Below, one piece after another: positions 1 to 12,487 of a stretch of DNA of 64,000 nucleotides; positions within the stretch are counted from its first letter, which is position 1, and each line of letters starts with the position of its first letter. This DNA is from Atrichornis clamosus (taxonomy: Eukaryota; Chordata; Aves; Passeriformes; Menuridae). The notes beneath the pieces were generated by a model that made no database searches, had not been told where the DNA came from, and worked only from the letters and a program-made list of their open reading frames with translations. The stretch spans positions 1-64,000 of the forward strand of contig WBMZ01008637.1 in NCBI GenBank assembly GCA_013400975.1, read 5' to 3'. Both the position numbers and the translations under genes were made by a program.

Positions 1-21
1 GGGGAGGGGAGGGGAGGGGAG
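1..21. repeat. (GGGGA)n simple repeat, cut by window edge
   Basis: Four perfect GGGGA units and one extra G open the window, followed directly by unique sequence. The array may continue upstream of the window. The unit is homopurine, so it could form a triplex or G-rich structure, but nothing here shows that it does. Confidence 0.9.
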
Positions 22-3000
22 TCATTTTTCTCTCTCTGAACAGTGCATTGGCTCCTATGATTTCTCAGGTGAGTTGGAAACACATGGAATCAATATATTT
101 TTTAATAAGACACCATTTTCACTCCACAACAAGGCAGAGTGAGGTAGAGGAGAGCTGCATTTCCCTTGTGGACCTGCTGGCACTGACACACAGTTTTCAG
201 TGTTTGTTGCAGGAAATAGTGCTAAGTGTTCAGAGATGGAATTCAGACCTCAGAGACTGACTTCAAAATTGTTGTCTTCTCACAGAATTTTCATGATTTG
301 TTAAACATGTTTAGGTTAAACATATTCTCAGAAATATGTTGATGGTAAATATCCTCAAAGAAACAGGATATTTACCTGCTCCTAGAATATGTTCCTAGAA
401 TCAGCAGCTTTTTCCATCTACGAAGGAATTTTTTAAGCCCAAATGCATCTACTGTGGATGGACATGGATTTTAAAATCAAACAACCCCCAAGAACTATTT
501 AAAAGCAGGGTTTACAATGACCCCTGCCTGGTCTGTTTTCAATAGATGCACCTCATTAAAGGCCCAGATTACCTTCAGAGTTGCCCTCAAAATCTTTCTG
601 CGTCTTTAAGCTCCCACCATTATCAAAGTGTCTGAGATTCTTCCCTAAGAAATCAATAGCAAAATTACCAACAGAGTCCTATGGCTTACCATATTTTCTG
701 GTATCTTTGTCTGAAAATGCATTTAATCTGTCTGTTATGGGTGTGCACTTTTATCACATGTAGCAGAGTAGCTTTCTTAGTTGCTAGTAATGGTATCACT
801 GATGTATCACTGTTGTAGGTAACAGGTTTCTCAAATGCAACAGGTATACACACACCTAGGTAATAGCCTTAAATCTCGATAGTACCTATATGACAAATAA
901 ATTACTCAGAGATGCCTGCTGTCCTGAAAGATGGAAAAATGTCCTCAAAGTATGAAAGAAAACCATGAAACATAAAGGAAAATCATCACCTACTCTGACA
1001 ACCAACCCACCTCACAAAAAGCCTGCTCACTTCCTGAAAGACAAACTGGGAAAAAAGTAAATAAAATAAATAAAGCATTAAAAATAAATAAACAAAAAAA
1101 AAAAAATCCCAGGCCATATCCATGAGCTTGACATGCACACAGTGAACATGGAAAATACTTCAGAATCTGTCCATAAAATGGTTTTTCTGGAGGAATTAGT
1201 CTAATTTTAAAAGAATAAATAAATTCCACCCAAGATTTCACGTGCAATTCTCAATTCTGACTTTTTTATCCATCAGGCATAAATTCTAGCAAACAGCTTC
1301 TCTGATCTTTGTGAAGGACAGTCCTTGCTTAATGTACTGTGTTAGCTCTGACCTACCAGGCTTTAGGCAACTTCAACTATTATCTTCAATAACTTGTTTA
1401 TGCCTAGAGAGGTTTGATCACATTTCCTCTTAAACCTCAGGGTCTAGGCTTGGCACAAGCCATAGTTTCAATAAAATCTATTGCAGTCTTTGAGTTGTAA
1501 ATCGACACACTGGCCCTCTAATGTCTTTTATTTCAGAACAGTTCAAAACACTGTTCCAGCTGTCACAGTCAATACTGCTACTGCTAGGCTTCTGAAATGT
1601 CCAGAATACCACGAAAACACAGGTCAAGCTGCAAACACTGTAGTGTCCTCTCCTCAACCAGACTGCATATTTGTCCATAATAAATAATATGGGAAATTAC
1701 CCTGTTTGGTGTTAATGAAGCAGATTTTTTTTTCCCCTGGTAGAGAGGGCTAGAAAAACTTCATGGAAGGGATGACAGAGTCTTCAGAAGTGAATTTTTC
1801 TAAGCTGAACTTAGAAATATGAAATGTGTATGACCAGCACCTCCCTATCCCTCAATTTTTTTGTAGCAAACTTATTCACCACTGACCTGAGTATTTCCAG
1901 TCTCAGCTGGTGTCTTTCAAGACAGCTGACAAGTATCTCCAATATCCCCTGATGTCCTGGTCCCTGTAGCTGTGCAACTGACAGTTCAGACTTCCCAGTG
2001 CTAAGGTTACGATTGCCTAAATACTGATAAGACATAGGCATAAAGAGTAAATGCTGCTAGTAATCCTGAGGGAAGCTCAAATACAGAAAGAGACTTCAAA
2101 GCAGAGAAACACACAGTAAAAACCTGTAGGGATAAGGTCCCCATATGGAAAAGCCTAGCCAGCAATGTGCGGCACTGCTGGAATTTCAGCATGGAACAGC
2201 ACAACAAAATTACTTTTGTCTTTCATGAAATATATTGGTGTGGGAGTTCTTTCTTTCATCAATTCAAGTCTCATTCAAGAATATGCAGTTGGAGATCTGA
2301 ACAATTGTAATGCTCCTAGAAAGCAATGTATCCTCTACTTGACTCCTAAAATGAGGTCTTGCAGCAAATGTACAAAAGTCTCTGATTTCATTTCCTGGTG
2401 GACATATAGCTGCACTGATTTTCAGAGTCAGAATATACATATTCATCTTGTTTACATACCTCCTTGCAATGATGGTGTTCCCCAGCATTGTGTAGAAAAC
2501 AGACTTTTAAAGGAATAACTAACAATATCCTGTTGCTTCATTTGCCCAGTCCATGAGGAATCTGTAACCTCTTCCAGAGGGCCAAAACTCCTTGGTATTT
2601 CCTTTCCTTCTCCTAGCAAAGGTAAAAGCCTCATCTTAGTGAAGTTCTTCAGTAATATGTGACAGGAATATCTTCTCAAGGTATTCATCATAAGGATGCT
2701 GGTAATACTCTCAGTATATTTAAGTATACTATCCGAATATTTCTTATTCTTTAGAAAAATGCTGACAGTAATAAAGTTTTCAGCAAGACAGAAAGTTTGA
2801 GATGTCCTCAAATACAATTATTTGTAAAGACATTGATCTAGTTAAAGAAAATTTAGTTTGTAAACAAAGAAAATGAAAGAATATGCTAGAAAATAAAGTA
2901 CTTGAAAAAAGGTAATTTCTCTGAGGAAATGGGGGAAATTAAGATGGCTCATTACAAGTTCATATAAAATGTATGAAAAATAGGAAATTTTTACCATAGG

Positions 3001-3396
3001 AAATGGAAGTTAAAATCCCGAGTCCACTGAGTTCAAAAGTGACGAGAGCACAAAGTTTCACCATTCTTCTCCCTGTCACTAGGATATTTCCCAAGTCTGC
3101 AGGGAACATGCTGTAGTGCAATGATGAATCTAAGGCAAAGGAGGAATTGGGCTAAACTAGACCAACAAACATAATTACACATAGCATTTTCTTCTGAGAA
3201 ATCTCCAGCCACTTCATAAATCACCGTATGAAACTGCAGACTGGCAATGTGATATAGATTGTCCAGGGACCAGCAGAAGATCAGACATGAGGGTGGCATA
3301 GAAGCCCAGAGATAAGGGGCTAATCTGTCAGTCAAACACCAATAGCCATATAGCTGTGGAGCTGAGAAAGGATTGTTGGCAATAACAGCCAAAGAC
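22..3396. other. Gene-free unique sequence
   Basis: No exon, RNA gene or recognisable transposon was found. The stretch is AT-rich and contains an A-rich run at 1051-1106. Open frames of 117-144 codons exist on both strands (for example 2165-2518 plus and 3033-3467 minus), but they overlap one another, have no domain motif and look like chance frames. Confidence 0.6.
1051..1106. repeat. A-rich low-complexity tract
   Basis: Runs of AAATA and AATAAA-like units end in 13 uninterrupted A residues. No transposon body is visible beside it, so I cannot call it a retroposon tail. Confidence 0.8.
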
Positions 3397-3826
3397 TGTT
3401 GGTAATAACAAGCTGTGAGAAAGAACAAGATGTAGGAGAAGGGAGCCTTACAGAAGTAGGGCAGCACTTTCCTGGAACAAACTCCCTTATGCAGGCTGGA
3501 CAGTCCACCAGCTGGATCAGTACTGGAGCCAGGACTGTAGTTTTCTTTTTCTCTCTTTCTTTTCCTCTCTTTCTTTTCTTTCTCACAGTACTTCTTTAAT
3601 TCCTATTTCTGTCTGCTTCTCTTCCCTTTCTCCCTACCCCTTTATCCAAAACCAACTGCTGTGTGATTATACTAGGATTAGGGACTAACATGCCAATTTC
3701 CATGCTAAGTGTGTAACTTGCTAATAAAACTTTGGAAGCTTTTGCATACCCTCTGACTTTTGCCACTCATTTCAATCACGAGAATCTATGAATCTTGGGT
3801 GTTCCCTTCCCCTTAAGGGTGGGACA
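3397..3826 (+). mobile_element. Probable solo LTR of an endogenous retrovirus
   Basis: Seen: the segment begins TGTTGG and ends GGGACA, giving TGT...ACA-type termini. A canonical AATAAA lies at 3723-3728, about 100 bp before the end, as expected for R-U5. A pyrimidine-rich stretch is at 3541-3595. Known: avian solo LTRs have this size, these ends and this position of the polyadenylation signal. Against: I found no matching target-site duplication (flanks AAGAC and CCACC), so one or both borders may be wrong or the copy may be truncated. A near copy of the first 14 bases (TGTTGGCAATAACA) begins 23 bp upstream at 3374, so the true 5' border is ambiguous. Confidence 0.45.
3541..3595. repeat. CT-rich low-complexity tract
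   Basis: The stretch is made of TTTCTTTTTCTCTC-like units, almost entirely pyrimidine on the plus strand. It lies within the probable LTR. Confidence 0.8.
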
Positions 3827-5481
3827 CCACCGGTGTGGATGCAGCATGTCATCTCATCTACATAAAAACCTCCAGTCAGGATTATTTCTTTCTCTCTTTT
3901 CATTTCAGTTGTTTAGCATCTAATCCTTATTACAGGATTATTTTCCTAATCCTCAGTAAATCACATCAGGAAAAATAACAGCATGTTTTCCAACTCACAG
4001 CACCTTTGTAAAGTTTTAAATCCTCTTGATATGTTTGTTTACTAACTTCCTTCTTCAAATTACATTTCTATTTCCCCCTTATTTTTGTGCCTATATCTGT
4101 GTGTTTATATACATGTGCAATATACAAATATATACAAATACATACATGCTTAAGCACACACCCATATATTTATACATCCACTCCAGGGGTCTATGTTATT
4201 CATTCCTAATGTAAACTGAGGCAACTCGGACTGTTAAAAGAAAATCTTCAGTTTAATGAGAAAGAAAATCAGTAAGACTTTTAAATACAATTGTCTGACA
4301 GTTTCTCTCTGCTGATGGAAAGTATATGGTACCTCATAGACAATGAATTATTGCATGGGCATGACCATCAGAAAATTAGATTTGACTCTTTAAGAAAGAA
4401 AGACCATTGCACTGTCCTCCTAAGTTCAGAAAGAACACAGCAGCTCTTATGATTATGTGCCTGCTTTATTGTCCCAGGCAAGTGCAATTGAAACAAGCTT
4501 GCTGGATGATACAGAAAACTCAGGTATCTGGAAACCAAGCCCACCTAATCAAACCAAAATACACCCTGAAAGATTTAGCAACAGAGACATAGCAATACTC
4601 AGATATGCCCCTCTCTCCTGTCCTCTCCCCTAAAGAAATACTAGAGTTAACATAGCTTTTGGGTCTTGAGGTTTTTCCACACTTCTTTGGTGAGGGCAAT
4701 GGGGGATGGTCAATGTATTAATACATCCAAAAGAATTCAAATTTTAGGAAGTACATGATATTTATTTAGCTCTCCAACTGAAAACCACACACATTATCAC
4801 CACTGAAATGACCTTGAAAAAGTGCCCTTGTTTGTTAAGAAAATATACACTGAATAGCATTTTCCTGTGAATATTTGTACTTTGGAGTCCTTCCAAAAGG
4901 ATTGTAGATTTTGTATGTTTTAAATAGTCTTTGCTGTCATTTGAATGACACTAGCTACTCTGTGGTGACATGAGAAGGCTTCCTGCCTCTCACATTTCAT
5001 CACAAGGCCTTTTTTACAATTAAAGAATACAGATGATGTGAAAGCTTCATCTGTGCACTTACACAAAACAAAGAGCAGTACATCAGCAGAATAAAGTGTG
5101 CTGTCACTTATGTCAGAGTAATAGAGTTGTTGAAAACCATCAAACCCAGATCAGCACAAAGTGCAGCCTGGATTTCCAAACTAATGTGTGGAGAAAACAA
5201 GTAGTGTTTGATGAAGTGTCTCAGTTTCCGACATCTGCTGCGATGAACTTGTTGCATATGGGGATTGTGGTATCCCTGAACTAGCAGCTGCACAAATTGT
5301 CTACTTACTGCTGGCAGCATAATGTCTGCCTTTACAATTCAACACAAAGTAATTATTAACAGATTTAATTTTAGCCCCTTGCAAGTGTGTACATTATTTT
5401 CATTCTACCAGAAACCATGCATTCAGAACAGTAGTGTAGTCTAAAAGTCACACATACTCTCGAGAATAAAAGTGATGTAAC

Positions 5482-5497
5482 AAAAAAAAAAAAAAAA
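5482..5497. repeat. Poly(A) run, 16 A
   Basis: Sixteen consecutive A are followed by a G/A-rich stretch. No source transcript or transposon was identified. Confidence 0.85.
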
Positions 5498-6080
5498 GAA
5501 GACGAAGAAATCCCACCACTTCTTTCACTTTCAAGAATCTTGATTCCTTTCCTGCTTGCTTTCTGTATTTGAAGTGGTTTATTTGTGCAACAATAAAGGA
5601 AGGAGAAAATTAACAGCCTTTATCTCCCCATTATAGTGGCAAACAATTGTCTTTGCATGTTGCTGTCTTGCTAGTACACTTAATGAGTTAAAAAAAAAAA
5701 AAGAACAAATTAGAAAAAAAAATTGAAAATAAAATTGCATCCTGAGGTCTTTTAATTTCCTCACAATTTATGGAACTAGAATAAGAGAATCCGTAAGATC
5801 TGCCAGCACCTCATTGAGCACCTCTCTCATTGTCAAAGATGCTGGGAAGTCAGGCATGTGGAGTAGACCCTGTACCTGAGGCCTGGAAACGGTCTTCAGC
5901 CCTTGAGACAAGTCCACAGAATTCTCAGCTATGCACTGCCCTGCAGGAACAGTCTGGTAACACAAGCCAGACTTGCATATCTGCCCTGTGATAGCATGGT
6001 TTTGTTCACACGTATGTCCTACTTATCTTGTCATTTCCCAGTAGTCTACCCCTGTATGTGAAAAATATTTAAATAAGTGA

Positions 6081-6100
6081 ACAAGCAAGCAAGCAAGCAA
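6081..6100. repeat. (AAGC)n microsatellite
   Basis: About four and a half perfect AAGC tetranucleotide units. This is a plausible polymorphic microsatellite. Confidence 0.85.
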
Positions 6101-7284
6101 ATAAAAAAACTTTCTTCACTGTAAATGTGCTCCACAGTTTAACTCTCCATGTTTGTTTATATGTTTATTTGCTTAATTCACCCTAATTTTAACAACTAAA
6201 GCGGTCTTTAAGCATAGCCTTCAGTCCAAGGAAATGTCATCACCTGGAAGCAACTCGGGAAAAAGTCTGCAAAAATTAAAAAGTAGCAAAGTAGAAAAAT
6301 ATAGGATACCTCAATTTAGTATTTTGTATTTCATTTTATTTTGTGTAGAACCTTCACATTCCTGTTGCTAGGAGAAAGGAGGTCTAATATCGGAGCAGAT
6401 CAAAGAGTGCAGAGTCTGAATATAGAATCTACATTAATCCTTCCCAATGCACTGATAGGCACAGCCAGACTAGTTGGAGAATGAGGCCAGGTAGTTATGG
6501 TGAGTCTGCTCACCAAAACTTGCATGCAAAGAGTAAAATAATTAAGTTCAACAGTTTTACCATCTATAAGATCCAATCTGTTTCTGGGAAGATGACAGAT
6601 AGCTATGACAGATATATATTTTATATATCCACAAAGATTGATCCACAAAGACTTTCTTATTTTAGCTGGACTTGCTAAATCCTTCTAATGAGTATATGTT
6701 TTTTCCTTAAGCAGGAATATGTAAATAATTTATATTTAATGAAGTGTCTGAACAGCATTTTGAAATTCCATGCAGAGTCCCATTGATACATCTGTAAAAG
6801 ATACAGGCAGAGCAAAATATCAAAATGCGGAAGTGTGGGAAGTAAATGTGAAAAAGTTTTCATGAATTCTTAATAAATTACAGAAGCAAACTGTCTGGGA
6901 ACTGTTTTTATCCCAGAAATTCCAAGAATCTGTTCCTGAATATGTCCAATATCTTCTTGCTTTATTTAAACATAACTTCATTCACTTGTAAAAATGCATA
7001 CCTTCAGAATCAGTATTTCTGTTGAGTGATTTCAAAAAGAAAGAAACAAGAATCATGGAATTTAACTTCAAAAATGGATTTAGAAAACTTTTTTTTTTTG
7101 TTCAAACAGACAGTTCTCAGAGAAATCACATCAATATTCTGATTATGCAGTAGAAATAAAAATTAGTTATGGGCATTAAAACTACATGACTGGTTAAATT
7201 TTGGTTACAAATTGGTTACATATATAAGCATATGAAGAAGTGAGACACAGTAATTTTGTTCTACTTTATAAGTCTCTCTGTTAG

Positions 7285-7860
7285 TTAGGTCAAGGGAGGG
7301 GATTGTCCCTCCCTGCTCTGCACTGGGCTGGCCTCACTTCCGAGTCCTGGGGGCAGTTTTGGGACCACGATATAAGAAAGATATAAAGGCATTAGAGAAT
7401 GTTCAAAGGAGGACAGTGAAGGACCTTGAGGGGAAGCCGTGTGAGGAGTGGCTGAGGCCACTTGGTCTGTTCAGCCTGGAGAAGAGGAGACTGAGGGGAG
7501 ACCTCACTGCAGTTACAACTTCCTTATGAGGGGAAGAGGAGGGGCAAGCACTGATCTCTTCACACTTGTGACCAGTGACACAACCCTAGAGAATGGCGTG
7601 AAGTTGTGTCAGGTGAGGTTTAGGTTGGATATCAGGAAAAGGTTCTTCACACAGGTAGTTATTGGGCACTGGAACAGGTTCCCAGGGAAGTGGGTCACAG
7701 CACCAGCCTGACAGAGCTCAGGAAGCATTTGGACAATGCTCTCAGGCACATGGTGTGATTCTTAGGGATGCCCTGTGCAGGGTCAGGAGTTGGACTTGAT
7801 GATCCTTGTGGGTCTCTTCCAACTCAGCTTAATTTGTAGTTCTGCAATTCTGTGATTCCG
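7285..7860 (+). mobile_element. CR1 LINE, 5'-truncated 3' end
   Basis: Seen: the plus strand reads through the end of CR1 ORF2 and the short 3' UTR, closing with AATTCTGTGATTCC, the octamer-type CR1 tail. The frame at 7448-7711 gives the C-terminal domain of the CR1 polymerase, with [37 protein letters not shown] and GHWNRFP blocks. Known: CR1 copies are typically 5'-truncated and end in variants of an 8-bp repeat with no poly(A). This copy starts after the catalytic part of the reverse transcriptase and cannot move. It belongs to the same general type as the minus-strand copies at 11985 and 15653. Confidence 0.92.
7448..7711 (+). pseudogene. CR1 ORF2 C-terminal remnant
   Basis: An 87-codon open frame lies inside the CR1 copy. 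It carries the conserved post-RT C-terminal motif: RFRLDIRKRFF around residues 57-67, then VVIGHWNRFPGKW. No catalytic residues are present, because the endonuclease and reverse-transcriptase domains were lost by 5' truncation. The methionine used here is internal to the original ORF2 and is not a real start. Confidence 0.85.
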
Positions 7861-10800
7861 TAAGATGCTCAAGAGAGAGATTTCATCACCAGTCTGTTCT
7901 GACACTGTTTTCTGGTCCAATCAAGTCCTTTTCCACACTTCACACAGAGCCTTCTCTCAGGCAGACACTGCCGTAAACCAGGAGAGACATGAAAATGAGT
8001 TCCAGAAAGGCTATAAAAAAGGTTATGACCAGTGCAGACAAGAGCACAGAAAAGAAGACGCTAGTAAAAAAATAAGCATAGTGTCTGCTAACTATGTAAA
8101 ACACTGATGACAGCCTGACTTTAAGAGCTAATTCTTGCTCCTATATCAGCTAAGACAATGAACCATGTAGTCACTAGATCTAAGTTATCTAAAAGATCAA
8201 GAAAAGAGAGACTTGACTTAGATTGGCTGAAAGGGCAATCATGAATCACATCTTACAGACCAAAGTTTAGTGACAAAGGGAAAAACTCTTTTAACAAAAT
8301 CCAGTGTTTCTCTTAAAATATGACTGGAATGTAAACTCTACTATGAAGAACTTCTGTTTAATTGTCAGTGTGGATAATGAAACACCTAAATGAAAAGTTT
8401 ACACTGAGCTCAATGGAGATTAAATGAAATTATAAATTAATGAAAAAACCCCCCACATAAATAAAAGAAACAAATAAACCACACCTGAATATCAAATGGA
8501 CTCTTTTTTCTTTCTTTTCCAACATCATAAAGTCTTCCTCTGTGTTTATGCATCTGAGTTATGAACCTCTTTTGGAATCTACTAAATCATTGAGGAAAGA
8601 TAAAATTAAAATTTTGTGGACTATTCCACAGTGCAAAAGGAAGAAAGGAAAGAGTCTAAATTTCAGGTATACTAGTGCAGTAAAAGAAAGCACATATAGA
8701 AAGAGTGGAAAAAGAGAAAAAGCATGGAAGGTTCTAGTGAAAATAAACCTAATATATTAAACTTCCACTCTCCCAACTTAGCTGTTGGCATATAGCTTAG
8801 TATATCTTTCAACTAGAATTACTTTTTTAATGAACCCATTTAGATTTCACATACCTAGAGAGGGAATAAAGAATTTACAAATTTAAGTTTATGAATCTAA
8901 ATGAGAGAGGCAGTGGGAATTTGGGTTTTGACACTGAATGTTGAGAAATTTCAAGGGAATGCCAGAGGCCATTTTTATTATTACTGTTACTTAGTAGTTC
9001 CAAAACGAGCAGAGAAGATAGGGAAGCACATTTATGAAACATTAAAAGCTATGCTTAAAGGTTTGAATTTTATTCTGTAGAGGGCAGGAAGTGAAAGTGC
9101 ACCTTCATAGGAGGAATTATGTTTCAGGAAGAAAAATATTGCCAACCATATTTACTATAGTTTTGTAGAAAGAATTCAAACCTGTGCCATAATTCCTGCT
9201 CAGAAGTGGCTTGGGGGTGGATCTGTGGGTGCTCAGCACTACTGCAAATGAGTCTCTTCCTATAAGTGTACCTCTAGGCCTATGAAGTCAACCACTTAGT
9301 CAAAAGGAACAAGTATACGTAATAACACACTAAACCTACATAATTATAAGACAGAATCATTAACATTTCCATCTGTGTACCCTTACATGCTGCTCGAAGT
9401 GAAAGATACAGGTTGGTTGGGGTTGGTTTTTCTACCATTTGCCTGGACCAATTATCATTAGCAGCAAAGCTACAGAATAATTCTTTCATGCAAATGAGGG
9501 ACTTAAATTATCACAGGCCTGCCATAAAGAGAGAGAAAAAAAAAATTAAAATGTCCCTTAGACCTTGAGGAATGCTATTATAAATCAGTCATTTGCTGCT
9601 ACTTTATCACACTTTGTCCTTATAAGAGATTTGACATTCTGGAAATAAAGTACTCTAGGATTAATCTGTCTTTAATTTTAGATATTTTAGTCTTCATACC
9701 ATGTAGATGTTATTTATAATATTAATAAAGTTTATGAGTTTTCAGAACTTTTTTGCTTTTATAAGCTATCTTACAGCAAACAGTCCTTTGACTGCCATTT
9801 GGCTGTTAACAATGTCATAAGAAAGACTGGGTTTCTACATACCAGAATTTTTTTACAGTGCTTCCCTTTTCATCTCGGGCACATTCACTACTTAAAATAT
9901 TTTGTTATTTTAATTGCTTTGGTTAAAAGCGTAGTACAAAATTGTATGCCTTCCCTTATTTAGCTGCAGTTCAGCACAGTAGTAACATCAAAAAGACTTA
10001 CATGCTGATTTTTTATTTATTTCTGACAAATATAGCTTATTTTCTTTGAGAAGTTATAGCAGCATAAAAGGATTTTTAAGCATGCAGAGAATGGCATTTC
10101 GCACCTCTCAGATGTTACAGTCAAGAAGGTTGTATTAGGATGACTCTGCATTACTCTCATTTTGCCTGATTAGTATGCTAGAAATCATTTTTGCTGTGCA
10201 GTGCAGCAGTTTGACACACAGGAAAATTAGCTAAAGCTATATTTATTATGGTTGCAGGGATAGTCTGGTGAAGTTTGCCATTACCAGCCAGCATAAGTGA
10301 CTTCTCTGGGACCTGTGAAGCACGAAGAGCGAAATTCACTGCTCTGAGAAGACTAACACATGACCTGTCCTTTGCGTCAACATTCAACATAGCACTTGTA
10401 GGCAGTTTACGCTTGGGTCAGTGATGTGAACAAGATTAAATTTCATACCTTTGTGTAGAAAACTGTGGATCAGAAACCTAATCATCACAGTAATGACAGG
10501 GGATCCTTTCCGTGATTGTGAGAACCGCAAGGTAGGGCAACTTCAGGACTATGTGTGAGGGGGAGAAATAAGGTCTCAGATTAGGCCACCTCTGGGGTGA
10601 GGGTTTTTTTTTTTTTTTTAATAATAAGAATGCCCTAAGCCTTTCAGCATGTGATCATGTAAGCAGAGCAAATAACAAGCTACCTGCATCATCACCTGTG
10701 TAAGACCATAAGATACACTGAATATGTATCTTCACTATTGACAGCAGTATCTAGAGGAAACAAAGAAGACAATATTACAGTGAAGTATCCAGGATTACTG

Positions 10801-11984
10801 TTCTTGTTCTTATTACTATTATTGTTTGATTTATCATGATGTTTTGCAGTCCCTGTTATGGGTAAGAATGGAGTGAACACAATTTTCTTCATTTGTGTAC
10901 TCAGGCCAAACCTCCAGCGTTCGTTTTATTATCATACATATCTGGTGTCTAGACATTTTTGTGTACAGGGATAATTTACCATGTAATCTGGTATAAATTC
11001 AGAATAGCTTCTGACGTAAGTCTACAGCTGAAATTTAATGGATTCCCTGAGAAAAAAGATAAACATGAATGAACAGTCTTCATGTAAATCAAAGCAAAAT
11101 CATTCTCAGATGCCTCATTTGCATCCTATGAGTCCAAACAAATGAAGAAAACATTGGTACAATAAGTTCTATAAATTAGATATTAATTGAGTGGGTGTAT
11201 TCTTGTCACAAAAATTTCATTTTCCTTGAAACACCTGAAAACAGTCAGGTGCTGAAAACTGGAAGGCCAACTTTGCTGTCACAAGCTCAGAGGAAAAGTA
11301 CCCAGGTGCACAGCACCAGCTTAGTCATCAGGTCAGTCATCCCACGAATAAGCTGGGTTAGATGGACCCATGGTGTTACACTAGGAAAATGTCAGGTATC
11401 TTGAAAGATTGTACCTCACTTCCTTACTTTCCTTTTTGTTGCTTTTTTTTTTCCACTTTTCTCAGTTTTGCAGACAAGAACTCAAAATCACAGCATTTTA
11501 CTGAAGTATATATGACTTATTCTAGCATTTTTGCAATCAGGATGAATCAATGGGAATGAATAGTTTCTCCAGAAGCAATGACTGAAAGGAAGTACACTGG
11601 GCAGAAGGGGCAGGTGTTTGTGCAAGAATGTATCCTGATGTTTAGAGCTAAACCCCTCCTTAAAAGCTTAAAATAGTATCTTTCTATATAAGGGCAGAGC
11701 AGCAGGCAGATGCAGCTCACTAAACTTGCTCCAGAGTTTCAGAGCATTGCAAAGACTTAAAACAGAAAAGTACTTGCCCAGTGAATTTTTTTTTCTGTAT
11801 TTGTAAAGGGGTGTGTAGAAAAAATATTAGGAGAAAGGTGCACATAAATTTAAAAAAAAAAGCCACAGAGAGAAAAAATAAATATATAATAGGCATCTAA
11901 ATCATAGCAGGGTGTCAAATCTCATGCACGAAGCACAGTGAGACTGGGATCCACTGCTTTACAGATTTGGAAGAAGATAATAGT
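7861..11984. other. Gene-free unique sequence
   Basis: No exon or RNA gene was recognised. Contents that can be named are a 16-T run at 10604-10619 and a TATA-like stretch near 11683-11690. Frames of up to 80 codons have no family motif. Confidence 0.6.
10604..10619. repeat. Poly(T) run, 16 T
   Basis: Sixteen consecutive T after TGAGGG. On the minus strand this would be a poly(A) run. No retroposed body was recognised on its 5' side in that orientation. Confidence 0.85.
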
Positions 11985-12487
11985 CACAGAATCACAGAAT
12001 CACAGATTAACTGAAGTTAGAAGAGACCCACAAGGATCATCAAGTCCAACTCTTGGCCCTGCACAGGACAGCCTGAAAAACCACACCATGTACATGAGAG
12101 TGTTGTCCAGACGCTTCTTGAATGCTGTCAGGGTGGTGCTGCAACCACTTCTCTGGGGAGCCTGTTCCAGCGTTCAGCCACCTTCTGAGTGAAAAACTTT
12201 TTCCTGATATTCAACCTAAACCTCCCCTGACACAACTGCAGGCCATTCGCCTGAGTCCTGTTACAAGTGTGAAGAGATCAGTGCCCACCCCTCCTCTTGC
12301 CCTCACAAGGAGGTTGTAATTGCACTAAAGTGTCCCCTCAGTCTCCTCCAGGCTGAACAGACCAAGTGACCTCAGCCTTTCCTCACATGGCTTACCCTCA
12401 AGGCCCTTCACCATCTTCACTGCCCTTGTTTGGGTGCTCTCTAATGGCTTAATGTCTTTCTTATATTGTGGTGACCAAAACTTCACT
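11985..12487 (-). mobile_element. CR1 LINE, 5'-truncated 3' end
   Basis: Seen on the plus strand: CACAGAATCACAGAATCACAG opens the element, which is the reverse complement of the CR1 octamer tail. It is followed by AGAAGAGACCCACAAGGAT and then the reverse complement of the ORF2 C-terminus (for example TTCCTGATATTCAACCTAAA, encoding an RLxIRK-like block). Identity to CR1 fades after the GTGGTGACCAAAACTTCAC stretch near 12487, which I take as the truncation point. The copy is dead, with no reverse-transcriptase core. It lies in inverted orientation to the CR1 at 7285, about 4 kb away. Confidence 0.92.

Larger units (their letters stand above)
3827..7284. other. Gene-free unique sequence
   Basis: No gene was recognised. 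The stretch holds two A runs (5482-5497 and 5691-5702), a short AAGC tetranucleotide array (6081-6100) and an AT-rich TATA/CATA stretch near 4100-4175. The first A run is followed by GAAGACGAAGAAA, which resembles a degenerate retroposon tail, but no body could be identified upstream. Confidence 0.6.

Noticed and set aside
3033..3467. 144-codon minus-strand frame, the longest outside recognised repeats apart from CR1 and LTR frames
   Set aside because: No domain motif, it overlaps a probable LTR border, and its length is within what chance gives in 64 kb.
5482..5497. Poly(A) runs here and at 41621, and poly(T) runs at 10604 and 31292, as processed-pseudogene tails
   Set aside because: No retroposed coding body or target duplication could be found beside any of them.
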